This document shows, in pieces, positions 1 to 9,004 of a DNA stretch of 64,000 bases. The DNA is from Eledone cirrhosa (Eukaryota > Mollusca > Cephalopoda > Octopoda > Eledonidae), in NCBI GenBank assembly GCA_964016885.1, contig OZ024742.1:14671622-14735621 (forward strand), written 5' to 3'. The notes under the pieces were generated by a model. It searched no databases and was not told the DNA's origin. It was given only the letters and a program-made list of their open reading frames with translations. The position numbers were made by a program, and so were the translations under genes. The first letter of the stretch is position 1. Each line of letters begins with the position of its first letter.

Positions 1-38
1 GCACACTAATTTTAGGGCGCCAACCTACTTGCTGTCAG
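1..38 (+). CDS. Partial exon 3 of candidate secreted cysteine-rich peptide gene (upstream array copy)
   Basis: The same sequence in unit 2 (32169-32211) is a 43-nt exon candidate. Here the first 5 nt lie outside the window. It ends TGTCAG and is followed by a GTAAAA donor at 39-44. Read in the phase left by exon 2, it gives a short open stretch ending Cys-Cys-Gln. The matching exon 2 would lie upstream of this window, so this is the tail of a gene copy preceding the one whose exon 2 is at 19315. The model rests on splice-site and phase agreement only. Confidence 0.4.
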
Positions 39-98
39 GTAAAATAATAAAACATTTTGTTTTCTGTGTCTTCTGCTTTGGGTTTCATCCATCTCAAT

Positions 99-100
<2 letters not shown>

Positions 101-169
<69 letters not shown>
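101..169 (+). repeat. (AGT)23 microsatellite
   Basis: About 69 bp of perfect AGT repeat. The unit 2 counterpart (32274-32300) has only about nine repeats, which accounts for the first 42-bp shift between the copies. Confidence 0.95.
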
Positions 170-171
<2 letters not shown>

Positions 172-359
172 CTTTAGTATGGTGTCTAAAGTAACACAAT
201 ATCAAACCTCTACCAATTCTACCAAGACAACATACTAGTAAAACACAACAATGTACTGTTACAATAATTTTATTTATATACCTTCCAAATTATAAATGTT
301 ATTGATCGCAGTTTTTGTTGTTGCTGTCACATGTTATAAGCAAATTTTTGTTTGAGGTG

Positions 360-574
360 AAACTGGACCAACATTTAGCAAATTCACACAGACTTACAAG
401 AAACTGGACCAACAGACTTACAAGAAACTGGGCCAACATTTAGCAAATTCACACAGACTTACAAGAAACTGGACCAACAGACTTACAAGAAACTGGGCCA
501 ACATTTAGCAAATTCACACAGACTTACAAGATACTGGGCCAACATTTAGCAAACTCTCCCAGATTTACATGAAG
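360..574 (+). repeat. Minisatellite with alternating 41-bp and 24-bp units
   Basis: A 41-bp unit beginning AAACTGGACCAACATTTAGC starts at 360, 425 and 490. It alternates with a 24-bp shortened form at 401 and 466 that lacks the middle 17 bp, giving a 65-bp higher-order period. A degraded last unit starts at 531. No coding potential is apparent. The array lies in the intron between candidate exons 3 and 4. Confidence 0.85.
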
Positions 575-587
575 TAGCTTCTCTTGT

Positions 588-1329
588 TGGTCTCCATCTT
601 AATAAAGGTAAAACTGAGTACATCTCAAATTTATCTGCTCAAACCACCCACAAAGCACAAGGTGGAAGTGAAATTAAAAAAGTTAAAGATTTTAGGTATC
701 CTGGTTCTTGGGTCCTGAACTCTGGAAAAGATTTAAATACCAGAAACACCCAGGTGTGGTTAGTCATGCTTGACAGAATCTGGCTCTGTTTCTATCTATC
801 AAATTCCTCCAAAATAAGAATCTTCCAAGTTACTATAGAACCAATTCTACTTTATTGTAACTTGGACACTTACCATCAAACAACAAAAGTTCCTCAATGG
901 AGTATATACATCCTTGTTGTGTCAGGCTGAAAACATAAACTGGAAGCAATATAAGACTCTAGCAGAGTTATATAATAGTCTTCCTCAAATTTATAATTTT
1001 GTGTAAAAGAAGAAGGTGAGGTTTGTTAGCCATTGCCATCACACTTCACATGAAGCTGTGTCTCCTTTAGTACTTTAGGAACAAACATCTGTCAAAACCC
1101 AAAGAGGTTGTAAGCTTATCCCAGTGGAAGGAAGCCACAATAGAGGATGACTGAGAAAGACCTGCGCAGAGGTTGTGAGAGTAGACCTCAAATTACTAAG
1201 ACTGGCAGAGGAGATGACGAAGGAATAAAACAAGTGGAGAGATGCTGTGCTGTGAAGGACTCATCCAACTCTTGCAAGCATGGAAAAGTGGACATAAAAA
1301 CTATGATGATGATGATGATGATGATGATG
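588..1329 (+). pseudogene. LINE-B relic: C-terminal reverse-transcriptase region with GAT-type tail
   Basis: Broken translation in the + frames gives the familiar C-terminal part of a non-LTR polymerase: a KTEYIS-like segment, then IKKVKDFRYPGSW, then KIRIFQVTIEPILLYC. These are the motifs downstream of the catalytic palm in many LINEs. The end runs into nine ATG repeats (1303-1329), the simple-repeat tail typical of this kind of element. Stops and frame changes make it a dead relic. The clade was not determined. It sits in the intron between exons 3 and 4 of the candidate peptide gene. Confidence 0.6.
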
Positions 1330-1570
1330 TCATAGCCAGAAACTCTGGTATTGATGACCAGGATCTAGGCAATGTAATGGGCAATAGGTTTATGTAAGGT
1401 GTGGGGATGTATCATTAAGTCTGTTTTACTTGAAGTCACAAAATAATGATGTTGTTTAGTGGACCAATGAATTATTAACCAGTAGGTTTAGTTAGTAGTT
1501 TGTGGTGACAGACAATCAGCAAGATAACAATCAGCTTAGAACAATTTAACCAGTGTATATATATATATAG

Positions 1571-1815
1571 TGAAGGTGTGTGGCTTACTGGTTAGAGAAT
1601 TGGATTCACAATTGTGAGGTTGCAGGTTTAATACCAGGACTGGGGAATGTGTTATGTCCTTGAACAAGACACTTTATTTCACATTGTTCTTCCTGCCAGG
1701 AGTTGTGACTGGTAGATAGTATCTATAACAGAAAGACCAATGGAAACATTGTTTCCTTGGTCCAATTTGATGAGTTTCACCCCATTTAATAAGTGATTGA
1801 GGTTAGATCTTGTCA
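1571..1815 (+). mobile_element. tRNA-derived SINE, first family
   Basis: RNA polymerase III-type boxes are visible: box A-like TGGCTTACTGG at 1581-1591 and box B-like GGTTTAATACC at 1625-1635, about 40 bp apart. A unique body follows that contains a cttgaacaagacac motif shared in form with the SINE at 2148. A short TA tract lies just upstream (about 1555-1570). It is not a functional tRNA gene because no acceptor stem or cloverleaf can be drawn. Confidence 0.6.
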
Positions 1816-1932
1816 ATAGTGAACACATTTCAAATTTTTAAATTTGCCAATCTTCTTATGTCAACCACTTTGTTTAATCATCAAAAGTGTATCTAATAAA
1901 ATTACTGATTCCATTTTCTTTTTTTATTTCAG

Positions 1933-2115
1933 ATTTAGTTTTCACAGTTCCACAAAGATCTGAAAATCCGGTTTCCAAATGCCTTTGCCACCCACAAAAT
2001 GTCTTCAGAGCGTCTAATAAAAGCTATGCCATTTTTCCTGAATTTCAAAGAATGATGTTTTTTTCTTCTTTTTCTATTAACAACATGTAATTCAATAAAA
2101 TAAAATGTTAACATT
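1933..2115 (+). other. Terminal exon (stop codon plus 3' UTR) of candidate secreted peptide gene, upstream array copy
   Basis: A strong pyrimidine tract and acceptor (ttctttttttatttcag) ends at 1932. Exon 3 ends on a codon boundary, so the first codons here read ATT TAG: one residue and a stop. The rest would be 3' UTR, with AATAAA at 2094-2099 and probable cleavage within about 20 bp. A different frame stays open through the exon and contains a Cys-x-Cys pair, so coding in another phase cannot be excluded. Confidence 0.4.
2094..2099 (+). terminator. Polyadenylation signal AATAAA
   Basis: Canonical hexamer about 160 bp into the candidate terminal exon, followed by a second A-rich stretch. 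Its position suits the 3' end of the small secreted peptide gene. Confidence 0.4.
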
Positions 2116-2147
2116 ATTTTCTCTCCATAATTATTATTATTTGTTGT

Positions 2148-2390
2148 AGCATATGGCCTAGTGGTAAGTGTGTTAGACTTATGATGATAATACCAATGGT
2201 TAGATTCCTGTGCTGGGTTGTGCGTTGTGTTCTTGAGCAGCATACTTCATTTCACATTGTTCCAGTATACTCAGCTGAAAATGAGTACTGTCCATAGCTG
2301 GGGGTTTAACCTTGTGATCGAATGGCATCCTTTCAAGGGGGAGTCTTGTATCCTCAGTCACTTAACACCATGGAAACCAAGGTAAGCACC
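2148..2390 (+). mobile_element. tRNA-derived SINE, second family
   Basis: Box A TGGCCTAGTGG (2154-2164) and box B GGTTAGATTCC (2198-2208) are followed by a body containing ttcttgagcagcatacttca and cagctgaaaatgagtac. The same family lies on the minus strand at 18945-19207 with the same order of motifs, which confirms it as an interspersed element. Confidence 0.75.
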
Positions 2391-2454
2391 TAATGAACCT
2401 CCAGGTTTGGGACATCCTTGTGTGGCTAATAAAGGAATCAATGTTGTTGTTGTT

Positions 2455-3030
2455 GAAACAACTACAGGAGAGTACTTAGCTAAGAGAAAGCCACTGCATC
2501 TAGCATTTGTAGATTTGGAGAAGGCCTTTGACAGGGTCCCATGCTCTGTAATCTGGTGGGCACTTAGGACAGTAAATGTAGATGAATGTCTTGTGAGGGC
2601 TGTGCAGGTGATGTATAAAGGATCAATCAACAAAGTGAGAGATGACAATGAGTACAGTGATGAATTTGATGTACAATTGGTGGTACACGAGGGCTCAGTC
2701 CTCAATCCACTCCTGTTTCTCATTGTCCTTCACACCATCACTGAGGAGTTTAAAACTGGAACTCCATAGAAACACCTGAGTACTGATGACTAGTCCTTAC
2801 ATCTGAATATATGGGAGAGTTAGTGGCAAAACTTCAAGCATGGAAGAAGAACTAAGAGCTGATACTTAGTAAAGATAAAAGTTTTAATAAGTAGCAAAGA
2901 GGAGAGTAATACCATGAGGGAATTGGCTGTGTTTAATATGTCAGAAAGTGGTGGGCAGAAATTCCATAAGGTGTACACTGTAATTTATGGAGGCACATTA
3001 GATGTAGTGGAATTACAGGTAGACTAATGG
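2455..3030 (+). pseudogene. LINE-A relic: reverse-transcriptase palm fragment
   Basis: A + frame opens with KPLHLAFVDLEKAFDRVP, the palm motif carrying the first catalytic Asp region, and continues through a weakened GSVLSPLLF motif (GSVLNPLLF) to ITEEFKT. It closely parallels the minus-strand LINE at 13733-16117 (VLSPLLFIIVLQSITEEF). Downstream the YADD box is degraded and stops accumulate. It is 5'-truncated and dead. Confidence 0.75.
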
Positions 3031-3162
3031 AAAAGATAGATTTTATAAAATCTTTCTAAATCTTTTCCTGCCTCAGTCTATCTTCCAATGAAGGACCAAC
3101 GTTTGAAACGTTAAGACTCTTTCTCTATGTTTAACATCCTTTTCCACACTATAATTGGTTAG

Positions 3163-3310
3163 ACTTTGCCTTTCAGTCATACGGGGATCGATAAAATAAA
3201 GTACCAGTAACACACTGGAGTCAATTTAATCGACTTTCACCGACCCCATCACCACAAATTGTTGGCCTTGTACCTGAACCAGAAACCATTATTGACAACT
3301 TATATAGCAA
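3163..3310 (+). mobile_element. SINE tail fragment (tRNA half missing)
   Basis: Starts at GGTTAGACTTTGCCTTTC and contains the conserved GATAAAATAAAGTACCAGTA core seen in the full SINE at 12905, but no A/B boxes. It carries an inserted or alternative segment (gtcaatttaatcgactttcac) not present in the 12905 copy. Confidence 0.7.
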
Positions 3311-3640
3311 TAGTTGACAAGAACTATATACGTGTTGTATTTTCATTGGTTAATGTGTAACACTTCCAAGAGTCTCCAGCTATAAGTTATATCATCCAAC
3401 CCAACAGAGAAATATTAAACAATCTGTAAAACTTGAAAACTAACTGTGATAAAATTGTGACATTTTCTCCACTAAACACCATCAACTCTACTTTGACTCT
3501 TTTACTCAGTAAGTTGACTTCTTTCCATCATATTTCTTCACCTTGGAATTTATATATTTATTTATCTACTTATTCATTTATGTAAAATGAAATACACACA
3601 AACACTTTTATGCGCACTGTATACACATACACTGCACATA
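3198..3640 (+). repeat. ~440-bp block duplicated within the unit (partner at 9898-10385)
   Basis: From the SINE core through the A-rich sequence ending in (CA/TA)-rich DNA, this stretch matches 9898-10385 almost base for base. The match includes otherwise unique sequence such as caatctgtaaaacttgaaaa. In this copy it is followed by an ATGT-tailed element; in the other by the 3' end of an RLE LINE. No coding content is seen. Confidence 0.85.
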
Positions 3641-3659
3641 CATATATGTATGTATGTAT

Positions 3660-4283
3660 GCATGCCGGATCACTCTTGAGTGTTACTGGTAACATGTAAC
3701 CCAGTACAACCTGTCGCATGGTCGGGTCGTCGACTAAACCGGCAACCCCACCAAGTTTACTTGGTGAGGAGCGTGATTTTGGACACCCTGCAGGACAAAA
3801 AGCAAAACCTGACAAAGGGCGGAAGAACTCATAAGAGTCAACGGCCATCCAAAAGTGTGTAAATATGTATATACGCATGTACATATGTATGTATATGTGT
3901 ATATACATGGGTACATGTGTATGTATATGCGCAGGGACATAGAAATAGTCGGACTGGACACCCGATCATGTGGTTAAACAACTGAGAGTGAAGGACTCCT
4001 AGCCTTTGTCAGGGCATTCTTCTAGGAGAAGGCAACTCAGGAAACTGGGATAACTCCGATATAAAACCTGCGGCTCAGTAGTTACCGATGATGTTGATCT
4101 TTTCTTCTTTTCGAGTTATAGCTACTGTCGCTCAGAGAGTGGGATTGGCTCAGTGCACAGTCTTTCCTCACTTTAAAAAAATTTTCACGCACAGGCATTG
4201 CATGATAGAATTAACTAATAATTATTAATAATGGTATATTGTGCAATGGCCATACTCGATAACGAGGGCGCAGCCGTCACATC
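3660..4283 (+). mobile_element. ATGT-tailed retroelement, copy 1
   Basis: Begins next to an ATGT run with tcttgagtgttactggtaac, then gtaacccagtacaacctgtc and ctttgtcagggcattcttct. It ends with the short inverted repeat ACTCGATAACGAG (4254-4266) and a long ATGT tail. The same order recurs at 16266, 16891 and 17848. Two of those copies encode a short Cys-x2-Cys ... His end that resembles the C-terminal zinc finger of some LINE polymerases, so this is probably the 3' part of a LINE or a SINE derived from one. Confidence 0.6.
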
Positions 4284-4366
4284 ATGTATGTATGTATGTA
4301 TGTATGTATGTATGTATGTATGTATGTATGTATGTATGTATGTATGTATGTATGTATGTATGTATG
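4284..4366 (+). repeat. (ATGT)n microsatellite
   Basis: About 83 bp of ATGT repeat. It serves both as the tail of the element on its left and as the DNA against which the RLE LINE on its right ends. The unit 2 counterpart is about 32 bp shorter. Confidence 0.95.
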
Positions 4367-4372
4367 TTATCT

Positions 4373-4815
4373 CTTTCTCTTAATTTTGAGTACATTTTTG
4401 ACCGGCCACCTTCTTGGTGGAAAGGTTGTAAAAGAAAAAAATGGTCATCCCTTGAATCACAAGAATTTTTTGCAAATTTTGAAGGTGCCAGCTATTGTAG
4501 CCATTTGTAGTCTATAAATTAGGGAGCTGCGCTCCTTGTCCACAAATCTAAGTTCAGTTATACTTTGGTCCAAGTGAGTTGGTATATAACCCGTAGCTCC
4601 AATAATGATGGGTATGAAGCTGAAGGTGTATGTTGAATACTGGATCTGCAAACTCCTCATCAATGGTCCGTAGATGTCCTCCTTCTCTTGTATTTTTCTT
4701 ACAATGTTGACATCAAGTGGGCAGCTGATCTCTACAAGAGAGCACGTTTTCACTGTGTCATTCCAAATAACAATATCGGGCCGGTTGTGTAGCAAGATCT
4801 GTGCACGCCTTGAAC
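4373..4815 (-). pseudogene. RLE LINE #1 (ACAT-associated family): endonuclease domain and 3' end
   Basis: Read on the minus strand, 4795-4457 encodes HNRPDIVIWND, then SLVEISCPLDVNIVRK and PIIIGATGYIP. The RPDI...VEIS.P.D.N arrangement is the PD-(D/E)XK restriction-like endonuclease at the C-terminus of R2/R4/NeSL-type non-LTR retrotransposons. Its 3' UTR ends against the ATGT tract (ACAT on this strand). The reading frame continues upstream at 5448-5479, 8334-8508 and 8604-9003, because later insertions split the element. It is 5'-truncated with no intact protein. Confidence 0.8.
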
Positions 4816-5447
4816 CTTGGATGACACCTAGAGGTCAAACTCTAGGTCACCACCCTTTTGGTGTGAACAGATTCATGCGTGTGCTATCCCCTCAAGGTGG
4901 GAGACCGAAAGTGACAGGTATATAAAGCCTATATTTTCCCACCTTACATACAGAGAAATCGGATCATTACAACAAGCTATGTAAAGATTCACCGCTACCT
5001 TCAGACCCCAGAGATCTACAGACATACAGAGAGATCGGAGCACTACGATACAGACCAGCTATGTAAGGATTCACTGCTATCTACAGGCCACAGTGGTCTA
5101 CAGTCAATTACAGACCATTACTTTCTCTCTCTCCTGGTCGCAGACTAAACCAGACTCACGACAAGAACTACTACCACAGACTGCAAACACCAACAAACTT
5201 TATCTGGTCGCTCGCTGTTTTCACATCAACAACAAAATAACATTGTCAACCTTTGCAACTCGTGGTAACTTGATTATTGTTCTTTTTGACTCATGTTTAT
5301 TCTTCTTTTTGAAACAAGTGAAGTAAACCTTTATGTATAAACTAAATCTTTATTCTTGTTATTACATCCAACAAAATTGTTGATCCATCTAACTAAATCT
5401 TACTTATACCCTTCGTTAAAGTTGTGCTTTAATTTGGTGGCAGTCTT
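4816..5447 (+). mobile_element. LTR-like insertion inside RLE LINE #1
   Basis: This ~630-bp block interrupts the LINE reading frame: LTIKT lies on one side and AQILLHNRPD on the other. It has a TATATAAAG box (about 4919-4927), promoter-like GC-richer sequence upstream, an imperfect internal duplication (aagctatgtaaagattcacc / agctatgtaaggattcactg) and, at its right end, TTTGGTGGCAG, which resembles a tRNA primer-binding site just inside an LTR. No flanking duplication could be fixed. It could be a solo LTR plus leader, or another repeat. Confidence 0.4.
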
Positions 5448-5479
5448 TATTGTCAGGTTCCACCAGTATTCTTTAGTGC
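5448..5479 (-). pseudogene. RLE LINE #1, short in-frame remnant between two insertions
   Basis: On the minus strand this reads TKEYWWNLTIKT, matching KEYWWNVPIKT in RLE LINE #2. It joins directly to the IEIDG segment at 8334 once the terminal-repeat element is removed, which proves that both belong to one original LINE. Confidence 0.8.
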
Positions 5480-5934
5480 TTTAGCAGTAGTTTATAATAA
5501 TAGATATCACCAAGACTCACGTCAAGTCACCATTTTAGCAGAAATATATAATAATGATGGGAATATCAACACGGATAAATATGATGAATGTATGTTTATT
5601 TGTCGTAGTGAGAAAGAGACAAAGTTATCCACAAAGTAAATGTTTGTTGAATTGGATAGTTAAAGTTAACAATGTAAAGGTTATAAAAAGAATGTGGCAT
5701 TGCGCCAGGCCCAAGGAAGGCCGACAGGCCAAAGTGCAAATCTCACCGTTACATTATCGCGTGTTTATTTCTCAGAGTCCAAAGCAGCAAGAGAGAGATG
5801 TCTGAATCGACGCGGGAATTTTTCTCTCAGGGCGTGTCGAGATAGATTCTCCTATGCTGGCGGCGATTGGCTGAACTGTGCCAAACAACGCACGGAGAAT
5901 GTATCTATGAGCCCTCGGAATGTAGGTCACTACA
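5480..5934. repeat. Left terminal direct repeat of the 2.85-kb element
   Basis: Begins TTTAGCAGTAG and ends GGTCACTACA. It has the same length as the right repeat minus its SINE, and differs from it at only a few positions, so the insertion is fairly young. It still has the uninterrupted site agaaatatataataatgatg where the right repeat carries a SINE. Confidence 0.8.
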
Positions 5935-7763
5935 ATACCCCCTTCCTAGTCGCAAGACGATATATAAAATTGAATCAGCAGGAAAAATGCTGAAAGAGAG
6001 CACATCAATGAAAAGATTGAACAAAAGAATGCATGCAAGAAGAAAAATGAGGTGCTAAGGGCTGTGTTGAGCCACTGTGTCAAATGACTAACTGTTTTGC
6101 TATTTATACGTAACCATCAGGCTCTATCAGAAAATGGATAAAGTCTGACATGGGCAAAGTTGCTGTTCTTGCATTAAACGTTAGCTGTTATGGTAAGTGT
6201 TGTACCGGAGCTGTTGTCAATGATGGCGCTGTTATGGTAAATGTTGTAGCAGAGCTGGCAAGAAGATGATGGGTAGGTGAGAAATTGTCGGCCTCCCAGA
6301 TGAATTGCCGGAAGTGCTAGGCAGCCAGTAAAAAATGGCAAGTTGCTTTGAAAAGAAAAAAAGCAAGTTGAATCTGTAGGTGGGTAGTAGTTGAAGCGGT
6401 AATTCCATAATTCTGACAAATCCATAGGAGAAATGGTGGACATGCTGACAGGTCCAGTTCCATTTGTTGTTTTCCCAGTGAGTCGGGTAAAGTAACAAGA
6501 TGGAGGTTGTTATGCTATAGGACGATGAGTGTGCAACGAGATGCGAAACTGTTTGAATCCAGCTGCAATTAACATTCTCGTGTTGCGGTGCAGGTGAATT
6601 AAGCTACAAGTGTCGACAGCATGTTTTGGAATCTCCACCAGGTGAAAAGGGATCTCGCAGAATATTACGACGTTTGAAGATCATATACTATAGACAACAA
6701 CATGTTGGTGTGTGACAAAGAAATGTGTGTGCATATGCAGGCATGTAATACAGCAAAGAAAATGTGTGTGTGCACTCATATATACAATGATAGAGTAAAA
6801 AAATGAATTTTCATATTATACAGTTTAAAAGAAATAAATGTCCAAACATTGCCTGTAAAAAAAGAAAGAAAGAATTGTTTTTTAAGTGGTTGTTGTCTCT
6901 CGCAGCCTTTTAAAGTTGTTCCAAGGGAAACAACTCGTTCAGAGCTTGAAGATCCAAAAAGAAGGGTGCGCAACATTTTTTTTTTACAGAGATTTCAGCC
7001 AAGATGTGTTGGTCAGTGTTGAAAAAAAAAAACAGTTGAGCGCTGTGATCTGAGTAAGTCCAGAAGAGCGGTTGTTGATCTGAGTGAGTTCAGATAAGTT
7101 TGTTTTAAGTAGCTGATCGCAGAATGAATGTGCATAAAAATGCCCAGCAAGTGACGCCAATTTACGACGCAAGGTGTCGCAATTCTTTTTTACCGGCATT
7201 AATAAAGTAGCTCGTGGTCGAAATATTCTTTGAGATGAATAGCAATGAGTGTGTTGGTAAAATCCGCCGCGCGGCAAAATGACGAAACGAAGAAGACAAG
7301 ATGGCTGCTCAAAAATGAAAGAGGAAGGCAGCAGTCGCTATATTGGTTGTTGGTCTTAAACAAAAGCTTGGTTGAACAAGAAATTTTCAGAGAAAGAAAT
7401 ATCATGTTAAAAAATGAAAGAGTCCAATTTAATGAATGGTTCGTAGTAAGATGTAGCGAAAGTGTAAACAGCCAAGTGAGAAGCATTTGAACGTTGTCAC
7501 CACGTGAGGTGGGAATAGAAATTTTTGTGTTCGTTTTGTTCCAACGGAGAAGTTGCCACATAGTTATTCTGTTGTTATGGTTAGTGGTTAACCAATGTTG
7601 TCGCTGCTGGTGCTGTTGTTGGTAGAGGAGGACTTGGCGATAGCCATCTTGAAACTAATTTCCTCGTGTTGAAATTTTTTTTTTTTTTTTAATACTGCTA
7701 ATTTTTTTTTATTTTAAAGGAATATTTTGTACTTAAAATATTCCTCCATCGGGGGTCACCATT
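5935..7763. other. Core of the 2.85-kb element, non-coding
   Basis: About 1.8 kb without a long or recognisable frame on either strand. It has several short poly-A/poly-T runs (7021-7031, 7674-7690) and a run of mirrored Met-poor stretches, but no gag, protease or polymerase motif. Just before the right repeat lies catcgggggtcacca, a weak polypurine-tract candidate. This fits a large non-autonomous derivative that depends on enzymes supplied elsewhere. Confidence 0.5.
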
Positions 7764-8333
7764 TTTAGCAGTAGTTTATAATAATAGATATCACCAAGAC
7801 TCACGTCAAGTCACCATTTTAGTAGAAAGATATAATAATTGTTTCTACTATTGGCACAAGGCCAGCAATTACCCAGTACATTACTGGTACTTTATTTTAT
7901 CGACCCCGTAAGGATGAAAGGCAAAGTTAACCTTTGGCAGAAAGATATAATAATGATGGGAATATCAACACGGATAAATATGATGAATGTATGTTTATTT
8001 GTCATAGTGAGAAAGAGACAAAGTTATCCACAAAGTAAATGTTTGTTGAATTGGATAGTTAAAGTTAACAATGTAAAGGTTATAAAAAGAATGTGGCATT
8101 GCGCCAGGCCCAAGGAAGGCCGACAGGCCAAAGTGCAAATCTCACCGTTACATTATCGCGTGTTTATTTTTCAGAGTCCAAAGCAGCAAGAGAGAGATGT
8201 CTGAATCGACGCGGGAATTTTTCTCTCAGGGCGTGTCGAGACACATTCTCCTACGCTGGCGGCGATTGGCTGAACTGTGCCAAACAATGCACGGAGAATG
8301 TATCTATGAACCCTCGGAATGTAGGTCACTACA
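7764..8333. repeat. Right terminal direct repeat, carrying a SINE
   Basis: Same as 5480-5934 except for a SINE fragment at 7840-7938 and the 16-bp target duplication around it. It ends GGTCACTACA directly against LINE sequence starting GTGC. Confidence 0.8.
7840..7938 (-). mobile_element. 5'-truncated SINE inserted in the right terminal repeat
   Basis: A minus-strand SINE tail of about 99 bp, flanked by perfect 16-bp duplications agaaagatataataat (7824-7839 and 7939-7954). The left terminal repeat supplies the empty site. The element lacks the tRNA half and begins (5' end) just after where box B would be. Confidence 0.9.
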
Positions 8334-9003
8334 GTGCCATCTATCTCAATATATACCTCCTCATTTGTTTCTAATTTTGTTTTCCTAAGTGTGTTCCAGA
8401 TGGTTGTAGCTGTCACATCGTGTCTCATAGGGAGGTAGTAATGAGACGGCATTCTTTCGCAGTTGGCAACAATGTGGCTAACATCTTCAATCATTATTTT
8501 ACAAAGCCGAGGTTGACTTTGCCTTTCATCCTTACGGGGTCGATAAAATAAAGTACCAGTAATGCACTGGGTAATTGCTGGCCTTCTGCCTAAAGTAGAA
8601 ACAATTATTTTACAAAGCCTACATTTATTGTCGACTGATGGCCCTCCTCTTTTGTGTAGCAGATATTTGGTTAGGATTTCTTGTTCCTGTATTGCATAGA
8701 GATATCCTTCAAGGTGGGATGTCATAAACTTATCAGAACACCATGCCAGGCTTTTTGAATGATTTATCCCCTCTATGGTCTGTGTTTTTCATCTCAGGTA
8801 CCCATGCACAACTTTCTCTGTAAATTGCTCCATTTGTTTCATCTAGTTTGAATATTGAATAGGATTTTCCAATTTTCCTGGGAGAGAGATTTATTTCAGG
8901 CCTTATTCCATATCTCTCCTCCAAATCAGTGGTTATCCTAATGATATTATTTCCTTCGTGCTCATAGACCTGGGCAAGATGGTTGCTGACCATTTTCTTC
9001 TGA
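8334..9003 (-). pseudogene. RLE LINE #1: zinc-knuckle region and upstream part (interrupted by a SINE)
   Basis: On the minus strand the segments read HLAQVYEHEGNNIIRI, then AIQEQEILTKYLL, then CRLC, and after the SINE IEDVSHIVANCERMPSHYY. The Cys-x2-Cys ... His ... Cys finger just before the endonuclease is characteristic of RLE-type LINEs. It aligns with CRLCRTDIEDITHVISSC in RLE LINE #2. One frameshift separates the 8733-8993 part from the rest. The 5' truncation is at about 9003. Confidence 0.8.
8509..8603 (+). mobile_element. 5'-truncated SINE inserted in the zinc finger of RLE LINE #1
   Basis: About 95 bp starting GAGGTTGACTTTGCCTTTC, flanked by perfect 16-bp duplications attattttacaaagcc (8493-8508 and 8604-8619). 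It lands between the Cys-x2-Cys and the His/Cys pair of the LINE finger. It is truncated at the same place as the SINE at 7840. Confidence 0.92.
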
Positions 9004-9004
9004 A

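Larger units (their letters stand above)
5480..8333. mobile_element. Non-autonomous terminal-direct-repeat (LTR-type) element, 2.85 kb
   Basis: Direct repeats of 455 bp (5480-5934) and 455 bp plus a 115-bp SINE insertion with its duplicated target (7764-8333) bound a 1.83-kb core with no convincing open reading frame. The flanks carry the same 4 bp, GTGC (5476-5479 and 8334-8337). Removing the element with one GTGC restores the LINE codons Asp-Gly-Thr-Lys-Glu-Tyr. This is direct evidence of insertion with a 4-bp target duplication. A solo LTR of the same family and length lies at 20181-20634. No primer-binding site or polypurine tract is certain. The left end lacks a clear TG unless TG at 5477 is counted. 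Confidence 0.75.

Noticed and set aside
360..574. CRISPR-like array
   Set aside because: Units are contiguous or deletion variants of one another with no unique spacers; eukaryotic minisatellite.
1933..2090. Coding exon with Cys-x-Cys in the long open frame of the terminal exon
   Set aside because: That frame does not fit the phase-0 end of exon 3; kept only as a less likely alternative to the stop-plus-3'UTR reading.
4284..4366. Repetitive Met/Tyr/Val/Cys open frames
   Set aside because: They are translations of ATGT microsatellites, open in several frames at once.
5093..5326. 77-codon open frame in the LTR-like block
   Set aside because: Low-information sequence over a likely promoter/leader region; no motif, and the same block has a TATA box upstream.
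8171..8725. 184-codon minus-strand gene
   Set aside because: It runs from RLE LINE sequence through a SINE and into a terminal repeat; the open frame is accidental and its parts belong to three elements.
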